Source: Cranoglanis bouderius
Lineage: Eukaryota; Chordata; Actinopteri; Siluriformes; Cranoglanididae
DNA: 64,000 nucleotides
Assembly (NCBI GenBank): GCA_023630585.1
Contig: CM042540.1
Coordinates: 10,619,074-10,683,073 of the forward strand
Direction of reading: 5' to 3'
Shown one piece after another: positions 40,967 to 52,311 of the stretch. The position numbers were made by a program, and so were the translations under genes. The first letter of the stretch is position 1. Each line of letters opens with the position of its first letter. Below the pieces are notes generated by a model. It was not told the origin of the DNA. It ran no database searches and saw nothing but the letters and a program-made list of their open reading frames with translations.

Positions 40967-43357
40967 GCACACTTTAAATTAACAACTGGTTACAATTCTT
41001 AACTCAGAGGTAGGCATCTGCTGATAAGATAGATCAAGAAATGCAGTAATATAGAACATACAGAGCATTATTGTCATGGACACATTTCTGATCAGCACTC
41101 AGACTCCCAAGAGTTCAATCCCGAGCTCAAACTGCTGTCTGTATGGAGTTTCGCATGTTCTCCCCATGCCTGCATGTCTTCCTCCCACGTCCCAAAAAAC
41201 ATCCCAGTAGGTGGATTGGCAATGGTAAACTGTATGAATGTTTGTGTCCCACCCTGGGTGTATTCCTGCCTCACAACCAGTGTTCCCGGGATACACTCCA
41301 GATCCATGTCAACCTTTAACAGGATAAAACGGTTACTAAAGACCTGGAGACATTGTCTGAAACTATGTTACTGTTGATTCTGTGTGTATTTTTGGATTAT
41401 TGTCTTGTTGCAGGATACACCCATGATTTATTTATTTATTTATTTTAAAAACATTTTGTCTTGTTTTTTTTGTGTGTTTTTTTTACATAAATTGCAAAAT
41501 GGAAGTATATTGGGAGTACTTTATTCTATTCAGAAACAATGGGGGATGCAAACTTGCCCTTAACTGTAAAGTATGACCTATTTGGAAGATATTTTTTCAC
41601 GATACATTCAAAAACAAGAACTCAGGGTTCTAGCTCATTTTCTACCAGCCTGACAGATGACTGGAATAAACATAGTGGTTAACATGATCATTACAGTTTT
41701 TCAAATTGCTTACACACAATTTCTGAAACTATGGCTCCATTTCTTGAAACGCTACACACAAAACCACAAAACATGCACCCAAGATACAAAACGTCACACA
41801 TAGCTTGCAAAAGCAAACACTTCATTCAAAACTATTTTAACTCTTATAAAAATGGTGTTTTTGTATAGTAACTCTACACACAAATATCAAATGATTAGCC
41901 ACATACACGCCAAACTACACACAGATGTGAAAAATGTAAAACACTACTCTCTTGTGTCTACTGCTTGTTCAGTGTGCAGTGGAGTGCACAGGAGTTTATC
42001 ATAGCACTCACACGTATGTACACAAATACACTGTATATACAGTATACATGTGTATTCAGTATGTTCACTATAAACAGAAATGCAAGGGGAGGGTAACTAT
42101 TTTATTCTCAAAACATTGTATTTTCATTGTATTTGACTAAGGGATGAACCCTTAGTGGTCAACCAAAGTGGCCCGGATCTCATTCGTAATTGTTCTCCTC
42201 TGTCCTCTTCCTTGTCGTCATCCTCCTCCTCCTCCTCTTTGTCCTCTTCCTCGTCCCTCTCTTTCTCTCACTCCTCTTCCTCTAACTCTCTCTCCAAAAT
42301 TGGCCTCCATTGTTGTCCAAACCAAGAGAGTCATCCTAAAGCCTATATATAGTGCTCAAGCTCTGATTTCTAAGTGAACAAATTAGCTATAAGTGTTTTC
42401 ACACGTAATATGTAGGTAATCAGTAAATGAGTGTACCATTTTGAATGGCAGTGTTTTCTAAATTAAACACAAGAGCACTTAGTTTTGATTGATGTGTCTA
42501 ATGAGAACTGTGTTTAGAGTTTTGCAAAAAGTTTGTTTTTCATTTGCAAACTGAGTGTAAAGTGTATAATGTGCTTGCAGTTTTGCAGACTTGGTCTGAA
42601 GATTAGATACATGAGTGAATGGTTTCACTGAGTGGGCCTCAAGTTCCACTTTTAGTGTCTAAGCAATTTGAAAAAACTGTAATAGATGACAGATGTTTAG
42701 AAACAAATTTAAAATAACATTGTAAAAACTTTATCAGTGTACTTAAAACTCTGTGCACCCCATATGTTCAGAAAATGAATAACATTTTTTTTTAAAACAA
42801 ATTATGTGCTGATAATTTTGTAAAAGTTTGACAAACACAACAGCCAGAACATGAACATTTTAAAAATTGTAACAATATCATATAACAGGAAAAACTTTAG
42901 ATAGTTGTTTTATCTAAATTTTGTAGAAATTTTTTATATCGGCACGTGCCTACTCAAATGTCATCTCTGACTGCTCATTAGGATGACTAACTCAAAGGTC
43001 ATGTTTGACTTAATAATGACCACATGATGTGATTTCAGGTGGTTTCTTCAGGTTCTGGGCTACCACAAGCGTTCCAAACCCAGTGTTGTTAATGGAGTAG
43101 CCATGGCGACCTCTTTTTTCCTGGTGAGGATCGTGGTCATCCCAGTCTACTACAGCCAAATGTACAGTGTGTATGGCACCGAGGCTTTCTACAGACTCAC
43201 ACCAGGGGCTCGCAGTGCCTGGATCCTCTGCAGCCTCTGCCTCGACATCATGAACGTCATGTGGATGCGCAAGATCCTTCGGGGCTGCCTCAAAGTTCTA
43301 CAATCCAGCAGATCCCAAAAACCAGTGACGGAATTGGAAAAGACAAAAACTGACTGA
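34088..43357 (+). CDS. tlcd4: TLC domain-containing protein 4 (TMEM56), 6 coding exons
   Basis: Multi-pass membrane protein of the TRAM-LAG1-CLN8 (TLC) fold; its exact biochemical role is not established. Coding exons: 34088-34242, 34403-34492, 34579-34637, 37623-37717, 40808-40881 and 43039-43357, all GT-AG and in phase, giving 263 aa, the same length as human TLCD4. It begins MEPLSIPVVLLTLSSFLVSQ (first membrane segment). Family-conserved stretches include EWSSRAVSTVHALVVGLFCLYI, KYFVIHHLAALYAYYYVL (about 116-133), NFRLLAEFSTPFVNQRW and MYSVYGTEAFYRL, then a last helix DIMNVMWMRKI and a basic cytosolic tail. The start has G at -3 and +4. The coding part begins 12 nt into an exon with an acceptor at 34074-34075, so an upstream 5' UTR exon is expected but was not located. 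Teleost a/b paralogue not resolved. Confidence 0.95.
35978..36324 (-). mobile_element. Near-full tRNA-derived SINE in tlcd4 intron 3
   Basis: Read on the minus strand it starts GGGGGCACTGTGGCTTAGTGG (A-box region), with a B-box-like GGCTCGAATCC about 50 nt on. It ends at the (ATCC)n-type tail, which appears as TCCATCCATCCATCCATT at about 35980 on the plus strand. Same family as the copies at 43847 and 45152. Confidence 0.88.
36722..37237 (+). mobile_element. Candidate solo LTR in tlcd4 intron 3
   Basis: The segment starts TGTCACATCC and ends CTGGTGACA (short inverted ends), has a TATA-like GTATAAAGC near 36930, and its composition and word order resemble Gypsy-type LTRs in fish. No clean target duplication is visible (only CAAT-like similarity). 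This is a tentative call. Confidence 0.4.
38125..39512. mobile_element. Short Tc1-type derivative, copy C, split by a nested element
   Basis: Ends CAGTACTGTGCAAAAG (38125) and TTTGCACAGTACT (about 39510). The body aligns with copies A, B and E up to 38630 and again from about 39454. The middle 823 bp is a different transposon. Confidence 0.88.
38631..39453 (+). mobile_element. Nested Tc1-like element with ~210-bp inverted repeats
   Basis: Ends TAACCCCAATTCCAAAAA and TTTTGGAATTGGGGTTA, with duplicated TA at 38629-38630 and 39454-39455. Inside, 38970-39113 encodes an N-terminal transposase piece (MGRGSPICEKLHLQFVEQF, KIAKTLNISSSTVHNII helix-turn-helix). A later fragment, LRALRWHCIKNRHDSVME, follows at about 39180. 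The catalytic part is absent, so the copy is internally deleted. Confidence 0.88.
39540..39645. repeat. A-run, (ATT)n and (AAT)n low-complexity tract
   Basis: Mixed A homopolymer, ATT, GTT and AAT repeats in tlcd4 intron 4. Confidence 0.85.
39858..39962. repeat. (ATC)n(AAC)n(AAT)n compound microsatellite
   Basis: Three successive trinucleotide blocks in tlcd4 intron 4. The poly-N and poly-I open frame here is an artefact. Confidence 0.95.
40918..40964. repeat. (CA)n microsatellite just after a tlcd4 donor site
   Basis: About 23 CA units starting 37 nt after the end of coding exon 5 (40881). CA-rich intronic elements close to donors can bind hnRNP L in general; an effect here is untested. 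Confidence 0.92.
41080..41345 (+). mobile_element. tRNA-type SINE copy in tlcd4 intron 5
   Basis: Plus-oriented copy. The head region has a B-box-like AGAGTTCAATCCC near 41110, then TCTGTATGGAGTTTCGCATG and CTCCCCATGCCTGCATG. It ends GATACACTCCAGATCCATG and AGGATAAAACGGTTACTAAA, the tail type seen elsewhere in the window. Confidence 0.8.
41694..42679. mobile_element. TA-flanked non-autonomous DNA element in tlcd4 intron 5
   Basis: Left end CAGTTTTTCAAATTGCTTA and right end TAAGCAATTTGAAAAAACTG are inverted repeats with TA outside (41692-41693, 42680-42681). 986 bp, no transposase visible; a CT/CCT-rich block at about 42195-42295 is internal. The Tc1/mariner superfamily is inferred from TA and the CAG/CTG termini. 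Confidence 0.85.
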
Positions 43358-43846
43358 GACTGAGAAAGTTAAGCCTAGTCAACTTTTATTGGTGTCTCAT
43401 CCTTATAGACAAATACTGTGGTGTTAAATATTAAGCCTCTAGGACCATGAGGAAGCATGCAAGACAATACAGGGTCACTATACACTGGCCTACATAAACA
43501 GCAAATAGTGAGGTGTAGGTGTACAATTACTGACTGTAGCCCACATGGATGAACAAATGGACAAACTGTCAGTCCTCCTTTACTCTACCCATCAATGTAT
43601 AGAAACCTCAAGACCTTACATTTTCAGTATAGTTCTTTCACAAATCGCTTGTCTGCGTACCAAATAGAAACTGGTAAATGTTTCCACACGGCCGACATTT
43701 TCACTGCTGTTCAGCTGCTCAAACTATTTGAACTTGTCTATGTGAACGTAACTGCACTTGGGAGAGCAAAGCAAACAAACAATGTTTTCAAATCGCATTA
43801 CGATTAGCATTACCATTACCATTATTTATAAAATGTTAGATTTCCA

Positions 43847-44182
43847 TCCATTTTCCATACCGCTTATCCTACACAGGGTCGCAGGGGAGCCTGGAGCCTA
43901 TCCTATAACTCGGGGCACAAGGCGGTGGACACCCTGGACAAGGTGCCAACCCATCACCGGGCACAATCGCACAAACATTCACACACTACGGACAACTGGA
44001 AATGCCAGTCAACCTACAATGCAGGTCTTTGGACTGGGGGAGGAAACCGGAGTACCTGGAGGAAACCACAAAAGCACGGGGAGAACATTCAAGCTCCGCG
44101 CACGCAGGCCGGACACGGGATGGAGGCCCCAACCCCAAGTTGCAAGGCAAAAGTGCCAACCAGTAAGCCACCGTGCCCCCCA
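43847..44182 (-). mobile_element. tRNA-derived SINE downstream of tlcd4
   Basis: Same family as 35978-36324. The tail side reads CCATCCATTTTCCATACCGC at 43850, and the tRNA-like head end reads GGGGGCACGGTGGCTTACTGG on the minus strand. It lies about 490 nt after the tlcd4 stop and could be part of its 3' UTR, since the next AATAAA on the plus strand is at 44476-44481. Confidence 0.88.
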
Positions 44183-44189
44183 AACCCCT

Positions 44190-45150
44190 TAATGGATTTT
44201 ATTTCACATCCAATCACTTCCAGAGAGTCTCAGAGTATCTGAGAGTTCAGAACTCTTGTGTAATTGTCAGCCATTCCAGGTTGTCACTCGGCTCATCTGA
44301 CATTTTTAATATGAAAAAAGAAGACCGAACCTTTGGTGTATTTTTGAGTGACAACTCGTTCCAGAGTACTCTGATGTTAAAATGTGGAGCCCCTTTTCAT
44401 TGATTAATGGAGGAAAGGAAGGCTGACAAATTGTGCATATCAAGAGACGGTGTACAGTACGTTGTAATCTCACTTAATAAATTGTAATCTTCAAAGTGAC
44501 CTACACTGTATGGTAGATATAAATTATCATCTAAAATAGCCAATTAGAGAAGGTGCAAGTTTGGTGTACCTGATAAACTGGCAAGTCCTGACAGCACCTA
44601 CTCCAAGTGCACCTGCAAACAGTTTCAATATGTACTATAAATGAACTCTTCACAGAGCAGGACTGAGGATAAAAATCCGGACAATCAAAACCGACGATGC
44701 TAAGCTGCTATGAAGCGAAACCAAATCTGCCTTTATTTTATCGGATGCAATAAAGTCAGCACAACATCAGCACAGTTTAACACAAAGGAACCAACAAGTC
44801 CATGGCTTGTGACTGAAGCAAAATGGATGCTATGACTTATATGTTATACATACTATAAGGGACCATGCATGCCTATAAAAATGATTTTAATTATGGATTA
44901 TCTGAATGAATGTATGTACTCAAACCCACCTGAAGAGGCCTGTATAAAAACTGTCTACTCCAGAATATCATATGAATTGTGATTTGAAGTAATATTGATG
45001 AATGGGTTACAACAGAAAGTTAGAGATTTTTTTAAACCAGAAAGTTGCCTATGTGCTATTTCAAACCATAACTTTCAATTTGCAACTACAAATAATTTAC
45101 TTAATTGAGTTAATTGACTTTGTGTATTTGTTTAATGAAGTCTATGTGGT
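44190..45150. other. tlcd4-hccs spacer, nothing firm
   Basis: A possible tlcd4 polyadenylation signal AATAAA lies at 44476-44481. No coding or known repeat family was recognised in the rest. Confidence 0.4.
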
Positions 45151-45151
45151 A

Positions 45152-45385
45152 TTATCCATCCATCCATCCATCCATCCATTTTCCATACCGCTTATATTAC
45201 ACAGAGTTACGGGGGGAGCCTGGAGCCTATCTCAGGGAATAGGCACAAGGCGGGGGACACCCTGGATGGGGTGCCAACCGGTCACAGGGCACAATCACAC
45301 ACCCATTCACACACTATAGACAATTTAGAAATGTCTACAATGCCTAGAATCAGCCTACGTGCTAACCACTAAGCCTATGTGGCAT
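45152..45385 (-). mobile_element. Deleted copy of the tRNA-derived SINE
   Basis: Begins with an (ATCC)n tail and matches the copies at 35978 and 43847 for about 170 bp, then skips most of the middle and ends in the head words GTGCTAACCACTAAGCC. Confidence 0.82.
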
Positions 45386-45489
45386 TATAGAATGTTAAAA
45401 AAAATACATTATAATATGATATTCCTGAACTGCTGAAAGTTGCCCTGACAATTCTGTAGTAGAGTCGAAATTGACCTTTTTTTTAAAAC

Positions 45490-45812
45490 CATTTTTTACT
45501 ACTGGTTATAAAGTTATCCCCCACAACAGACATTTTTAAATCCAATTTAAAAACATATTTATTCTCCAAGGCATTTGAGTCCTTTTAAGGTCTTCATCAT
45601 CCAGCTATCTGTTTGTTTTTGTCTTGTTATTGATTTTTTTTTTTTTTTTTGCTGTCTCCCTGTTATCTTATTTAATCGATTTGGTTTCTTAATTATGTTG
45701 TTTTTATTTTATTTTATTCTATCTTTATCTTATACTGATTTGATTTTACTGTGCAGCACTTTGGTTGATGTTTAAATGTGCTATAGAAATAAAGCTGACT
45801 TGACTTGACTTT
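45490..45812 (+). mobile_element. LINE 3' end (5'-truncated)
   Basis: Ends with GTGCAGCACTTTGGTTGATG, an AATAAAG-type stretch and a short ACTTG tandem tail, the 3' structure common to Rex1/L2-like fish LINEs. Upstream text (CCAATTTAAAAACATATTTA) reads like the LKTYLF end of the reverse-transcriptase ORF. Family name uncertain. Confidence 0.65.
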
Positions 45813-45819
45813 GTATCCA

Positions 45820-47520
45820 CTTCAGATACAAACACTTTAGTCAAACCTCATCACGCTCCAACTTTAGGCTAAAAGAAGTCCAACTACATGGTGACAGGCA
45901 GGATCCATGGCCAATCAGTAGTGATAGAGAGAGTGAGAGTGTAAACAAAGTAAGAATTAATAAAAATGTATAAGAAAATGGATTCAGTACTGATGGAGTA
46001 TTACTTAGTATATTTGTATTTCTTCCTGAACATGTAAGACATTTTTATTTTCTAATTTAGTTGGAAGCTATAGTGAATGTTTGTCAGCATATTTATCCTC
46101 ATAATGGAGTTTGTGTCTTAACCCAGTTGTTGACCCATCAAACTCATGACAGAAGGGGGTGTTTATGTGTTTCTCTGAGTTTCTGTATTTCAAACTTGCT
46201 TATATCGGGTAACGAGCGAGTGAGTCATAGGGACCCTGTGTGTATATTTATTGCTCTCTGTTTTAGCTAGTGTGCTAACACAATCCGACTCAGGCCTAAT
46301 GTTTTTGACAAGCTGGAGAAGAACATGAATAACACAGATCAGGTACATAGAAAAGGACCAGAATTCAGGGTTTGTTCTCTACGCTGTATTTTAGATAGGT
46401 AGCTGGAGCTATCGGTTTATGCGATCCATGCAGCTTGTGAAATTCAATGGTGCTGTAAAATGAGAACTGACACACAGCACACAGTGAAACAACAATCACA
46501 TTGATCTGCACAATACATTTTCTTTACATTTTCTGTAAAATTTCTGTAATACTGAAGAGAGATAAGCAGATATCTTTTATTATATCTTCACTTGTGAATA
46601 CTTGGGCCGCATCCCAAACTGCATACTACAGTACTAAATTGTTTATCAGTACACCATTGGTGTCACTATTACTTAGTTGTACTACATGAATTCTCATTGA
46701 ATGAGTACTTATTTCGCATTTACAGCCAGAGGGACTGACATCATAAATTCTGCTGCTTAAAAAAACAATAAGAAACCAATATGGAAATGCTTTTATTTAA
46801 AATTTACAATTTTCTTTGATATGTCTTTAGGTTTCTTATCAAGAAAACAACAGGGATCTTCACGTTGAGCACATGATCTTGATTAGTCCACGAAAAAATA
46901 AATTCTAAACCATGTTATCTAATAAAGGACAATTCCAGTGAAGCTCTGCTATCTGGTGTTGTAATATTGGGAAAACAATATAGTGTAATTATAGTGCTGT
47001 TCATCTTCCAGCCAGAAGGGGCCCCCATAGAGCCATTTGTGCTTCAACACTGAACCCAATGAAGAAGCCGGTTCACGCTGTATGCTGGGTAAAGCACCGG
47101 TTTCGACATTGAAAAGAGCATGGGAATGTTTTTATCGGGATTAAAAAATTAAAACGCATTATAATACAAATCTGACGCTAGGCACAGAGTTACAGTCAGG
47201 TAACGGTTATTTTATTGATTGTTTTTATCAATGTGAAAGTCACAGTGTAGACTGTATTGTTTATAAATCATTATGATATGGTTAACTGCAAGGACTGTTG
47301 TGTGACACTAATTTAAAAGCATTTATTATCGCTTACTAAAAGCATGCGCACTATGAAGGTTTAACTCAGATTGTCCGTTTGAATCTCAAATATGAATTAT
47401 TCACAATTCATTACTGATAACTACAGTGACTCCTGGGTAATTTATTGAAATAAATGCATTTCTTGAAATTAATTTTAGTGGGTGTTTTGAGTAAAATAAA
47501 TAAATAAATAAATACTTTTT
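45820..47520. other. tlcd4-hccs spacer, nothing recognised
   Basis: No gene or repeat family could be supported. Short open frames here lack similarity to proteins I know. Confidence 0.4.
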
Positions 47521-47790
47521 CGTTGGTCCTGGTCCTGTCCTGCTCTGGGCTTATCCTGGTCCTGTCCTGGTCCGGTCTTGTCCTGGTCTTGTCCTGGTTT
47601 GGTCTTGTCCTGGTCCAGTCCTGGTCCGGTCTTATCCTGGTCTTATCCTGGTCTTGACCTGGTCTTGACCTGGTCCGGTCTTGTCCTGGTCCAGTCTTAT
47701 CCTGGTCCAGTCTTATCCTGGTCCGGTCTTGTCCTGGTCCTGTCCTGGTCCGGTCTTGTCCTGGTCTTGTTGTGTCTTGTCTTGTCTACA
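47521..47790. repeat. GTCCTGGTC-type minisatellite upstream of hccs
   Basis: Degenerate tandem array built from TCCTGGTC, CGGTCTTG and TCCAGTCTTA modules, about 270 bp, ending roughly 340 bp before the hccs start. The open frame across it (SWSGLVLV repeats) is caused by the repeat period. Confidence 0.92.
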
Positions 47791-48128
47791 TCTTCATGCT
47801 TTCGCAGTTTTGTGGATGTTTAACACAGACACAAATAAACTGATGTGATTATATTGTGATATGCCTTGCAATATATAAACACAAACTAGTAAACCCATGA
47901 TGAGTTACGGTTAAAGACTCACTGTATTAATACTGTTAATATCTCTAAAAATGTTTAGAATGCTCACACAGTAGAGAGTACATTTGGGCTTTGTTTCGAT
48001 ATTGCAGGTTTCTGTGATATCAGTCTCGCCAGGATAAATATTGTGATGTATTGTGCAGCCCTGGTTGTGGTTTGATAGTGTTTATATAAAGTGACAGTGT
48101 TTACAGTGTCCACCTCCTGACAGACACG

Positions 48129-51100
48129 ATGTCCAGTCCCTTTGGCACAGTCACAGCGGAGGCTGTTGTGATGTCTGAGGAGAGCCGAGCTCCGCCTCCG
48201 GGCTGTCCCATGCACCAGGACGCCAAAAGAGGTGATTATAAATAAATAAATTTAATTTGACTCATTAGCAAACTTTGGAAAATCCACAAATGTCTTTGTG
48301 TCATATTTATGTTGTTACCATGGTCGTTGTGTAAACAGATGAATTTTTTTGTGTTCTGACTTCAGTTCAGTACAGCCAATATTGCGATATTCATCTTCAG
48401 TATAGCCACTAAGACTTTTTACATCATAGATAAATGTATAAGCAAAGCACATAAGCAACGTTTGGGAGCTAATGTGATCGGGGTGTAATGTGATTTTTGA
48501 TCATCTGTGTTTGTTCGTGTCTTTGTGTTTAGCTGCTCCTCCGTCCGAGTGCCCCATGCACCGAGCATCCGCTACAGAACAACCCAAGAGTGCACCAGAT
48601 GTGCCAGCACATCAGGACAGAGCCTACGAGTTTGTCCAGTGTCCTGTGACGGGAGCTAGAGGAAGCAAACATACAGTGTCTGACATCAACCCTGCCAACA
48701 TGGTGCGATAATTATTCATTCATTCATAAAGTGTTTACTGTAGATGAATGACGTTTGCTCACATTATAGTAAAACGTAGAGCGAAAACACTGGTGAAAGA
48801 GGAGAGAAGAAAGCAGACTGTACTCTCAGTGTAGCTGCTGTATGATCTCTTGATTTCAGATGCCTCCACCCAACCAGCAGCCTTCTCCCGGCCAGCCCTT
48901 TCCTCTGTCTGTGGCGCGAGAAGAGTCACACATCCCTCGCTCAGGATCGGACCAGAACTGGGTTTATCCCTCCGAACAGATGTTCTGGAACGCCATGCTG
49001 AGGAAAGGGTGAGTGAGTATTATTAAATACTCCTGACCAAGCTTGTTGTTTGCAGAAGTTTTAATAACGGAAATGCAGTTGATCTCATCATTAAACGGAT
49101 ATACTTCACCTGACCTGTGTCCACCAGGTGGCTCTGGAAGGAGCAAGACATCTCTCAAAAAGACATGACGAACATCATTTCCATTCACAACCAGAACAAC
49201 GAGCAGGCGTGGAAGGAGATCCTGAGATGGGAAGCTCTCCATTCAAAGTGAAACTTGTAGATTTTTAAATTATTTATTTAAAGCAATGATGTTTGGTTAT
49301 TGATCAGTTCTGACTTTTGTGTGTCGTCTAAAGGGAGTGTCCATGTGGACCTGCTCTTAAAAGGTTTGGAGGCAAAGCGAAAGACTTTACTCCGAGAGCC
49401 CGCTTTCGGTACTGGATGGGGTGAGTTTCAATCCCAGTACGTTAAAAAAACACAAAGAATGGAAATGCATGATTGCTTTACGATTGTAATAGTCTAATCT
49501 GTAAATAATCTGCAAGTAATCTGTAATCTAGTAAGTCTAATCAAAGGACAGAGCTGTAGCACTGCAGAAATGCCATGTGTTCTGCATATTTGGACCAAAA
49601 AAAAAAAAAGCGAAAGCAACTAAACACTAGATGTGATGCAAAAAAATAGTAATTAATATAATTATGTAGTCATTTATTTAGTACCTTGTTCTCTGTGCTT
49701 AGGTAAATTTTTGTGATTTCTATTTCTTTGCACTCTGTTTATCTTTTTGTCATATTTCTGTTTCTCTTTCTCCATTTCATCCTATTGCCAGTGAATGAGA
49801 GAGTTTTATGAATATGTTTTCAGCCCTATGTGCCCCTTAGCCAATAGTTTCTTTTGCTTTTTTGGTTTGTTTTAATCATGTGCAGCAAATGAACCAAATA
49901 TATCAATTTCACTCTGATTCAGACTCATGAAACAGACTAATTAGGTATGAAAGCACCCTCTAAAAATGAGGGTGCTTCTCCTACATTGCTTTTTGACAGT
50001 CTGCAAATTTGAACTTGCAACCTTCCAGTCAGTACCTTAAAGGGATAGTTCACCCAAATATGAAAATTCTGTCATCAGTTGCTCACTGTCATGTCATTCC
50101 AAACCCATAAGACGCACTCTTGATACAACGGGACCCGGAAGCGCTGCACTGTTTACAGCAGAGGAAGAGGGACGCTGTACACAAACTGAGTCACATAGAA
50201 CAAGTTTCGTAACAAATATGTCTGCAGATTTCAACATAGAGGAGGATTTGCATTTTTTTTTTTTTGACCGCGTCAACACAACACACATGCGTCGTGGTTC
50301 TCTCGTGAACGTGCGTCGGAGATCAATGTTGTAATGTTGAGAACAGGTAAGTCTTCAAATAAGATTTAAAGGCATCAAGGGTAGTACATGTTCTAATATG
50401 AAGAGGCAAACCATTCCAGAGACGTGGAGCCACAACAGAGAAAGCCATATCTCCTTTTGATATTAAACGAGACTTAGGAATAATTAAATGGAAAGTCTCA
50501 GATGAAGGTCTTGAAGACATATTTTGCTGAAGGAATTCCGCAATGTAGGGAGGTGCCAAGCCATTTAGACCATTAAAAACAAAGAATAAAACCTTATACT
50601 GAATTCTGAATTTAACTGGGAGCCAGTGGAGAGATGCCAACACAGGTGATATACTAGCATGTTTCCTAGTCCCAGTCAAAAGCCTAGCTGCAGCATTTTG
50701 GACTAACTGTAGACGTGATAATGAGGCATGAGAAATACCATAATACGATGAATTACAATAATCCAATCTGGAAGAAATAAAAGCATGTATAACAACCTCC
50801 AGATGCTTGAACGACAGAATGGGTTTCAATTTCGCAATAGCCCTTAGTGGAAAAAAGCCACTTCTTACCACAGAACTTATGTCATCATATCAAACTTTAA
50901 ATCGGAATCAAAAATCACACCAGGATTCCTTGCCCGATTGTGTAATTTAGATGCAAGAGGGCCTAGTTGATTAGTTCTACTAAATCTAAAAGTGGGGGGG
51001 CCGAACAGTACCACTTCAGTTTTTGATTCATTAAGGGGAAGAAAATATGTTGCCATCCATTTTTTAATATCATGAAAACGATGAGTGATAATGTAAAACA

Positions 51101-52061
51101 GAATCGTCCCCTGGCTTTAAAGGGAGATAAAGCTGAGTATCATCAGCATAACAATGCTAAGATATATTGTGTTTTTGACAAATAGGGGCCAAAGGAAGCA
51201 TATATAAAGAAAATAAAACTGGGCCCAGTATCGAGCCTTGTGGAACTCCACTGGTAATGGGTGCAGAGGAGGAAGAAACATTTACCCAATTCTACAGAGA
51301 AAGTTCTCCCTTTAAGATAAGAGGAAAACCATTCAAGGGCAGTCCCTTGAATTCCTGCCCACTGTCTTAAACGCTCTAAAAAAAAATTTCATGATCAGTA
51401 GTGTCGAAGGAGGCACTATGATCAAGAAGGGCTAGAATTGCACAATTCCTGAGTCAGCAGCTAGCAACAGGTCATTAGACACTTTAAAGAGAGCCGACTC
51501 TGTGCTATGTTGTGCCCTAAACCCAGAGTGCAATTTATCCAAAATACCATTTCCATTTAATAAAAGAAGAGAGCTGATTATAAACAAACTTCTCTAGGAT
51601 TTTTGATAAAAAGGACAGTTATAATTAATTAAATAATTATTGGTCGATAATTATTTAATACTGTCGGATCCACATTGGGCTTTTTTAAGAGGTTGCACCA
51701 CAGCATAAGGGTGACATGAGGGTGAGTACCTGATGACAGAATTTTCATTTTTGGGTGAACTATCGCTTTAACCACTGAACCCCCACTACCACAAAATACA
51801 CTGAAAGATCTACAGATTATTTATTTATTTATTTATTTTGCTCTGCTTCTGTCTCCCTCTTGCTGCAGGCACGAGCTGCCATTTGACAGACACGACTGGA
51901 TTGTGGACCGGTGCGGGAAAGAGGTGCGCTATGTGATCGACTACTACGATGGTGGTCAGAAGTCGAGTCACACCATCTTAGACGTCCGTCCAGCGTTTGA
52001 TTCTTTAGGAGCCGTGTGGGATCGCATGAAGGTGGCGTGGTTGAGATGGACCTCGTCATGA
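48129..52061 (+). CDS. hccs: Holocytochrome c synthase (heme lyase), 6 coding exons
   Basis: Mitochondrial inner-membrane-associated enzyme (intermembrane space) that forms the thioether bonds between heme and the CXXCH cysteines of cytochrome c (and c1 in animals). Exons: 48129-48231, 48533-48702, 48860-49008, 49128-49247, 49334-49420 and 51869-52061, all GT-AG and in phase, giving 273 aa (human 268). Two N-terminal CPMH motifs (Cys26, Cys41) match the heme-regulatory CP motifs. The conserved block WVYPSEQMFWNAMLRKGW leads to IHNQNNEQAW, whose His161 corresponds to the axial heme ligand His154 of the human enzyme. CPCGPALKRFGGKAKDFTPRARF and ELPFDRHDWIVDRCGKEVRYVIDYYDGG follow. The segment after DYYDGG is 3 residues shorter than in human. 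The last intron (2.4 kb) carries mobile elements. The start ATG has A at -3. The only hccs copy in this window. Confidence 0.97.
50037..51771. mobile_element. TTAA-flanked DNA element in hccs intron 5, split by a LINE
   Basis: The left end TTAAAGGGATAGTTCACCC and right end GGGTGAACTATCGCTTTAA are inverted repeats extending into the words AAATTCTGTCATCA and TGATGACAGAATTTTCA. TTAA at both ends is the piggyBac-type target. The interior shares a block (GCTGCACTGTTTACAGCAGA) with the element at 54279. A minus-strand LINE occupies most of the middle. Confidence 0.82.
50316..51690 (-). mobile_element. LINE (L2/Rex-like) antisense within hccs intron 5
   Basis: The minus-strand frame 50323-50871 (182 aa) encodes the C-terminal polyprotein block with SRLDYCNSSYYGI, LQLVQNAAARLLTG, LHWLPVKFRIQYK and APRLWNGLP. 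Upstream on the same strand, with several stops, the catalytic CYADDTQLY of the reverse transcriptase reads from about 51133-51160. 5' truncated and partly decayed; ends approximate. Confidence 0.85.
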
Positions 52062-52305
52062 ACCTGTGCTGCTATATGGGAATATAGGAGATTTATACAT
52101 GTTTATTGGTGATTTTTTTGGGCTTGTTTTAGCTCACTCTGACAGGAAGTGCCGTGTTTAATGAAGATACTGTATCGCTGCATTGCACACACACCCAAAT
52201 GTCCAGGTCCTGTACTAATGATGATTATTATTATGGGCTGTAAACATCAGATATGCAAACAAGTATCGGTGAAATCTGGTCAAATGTAAATTTCTATCAC
52301 AGTTG

Positions 52306-52311
52306 AATAAA
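52306..52311 (+). promoter_or_regulatory. Likely hccs polyadenylation signal
   Basis: AATAAA 245 nt after the hccs stop, followed within about 20 nt by a T/G-rich stretch (TTGCTGTCTGT). A second AATAAA occurs near 52669. Confidence 0.55.

Noticed and set aside
47578..47823. Plus-strand 81-codon frame rich in Trp, Ser, Gly, Leu and Val upstream of hccs
   Set aside because: Minisatellite artefact; no similarity and no splice link to hccs.
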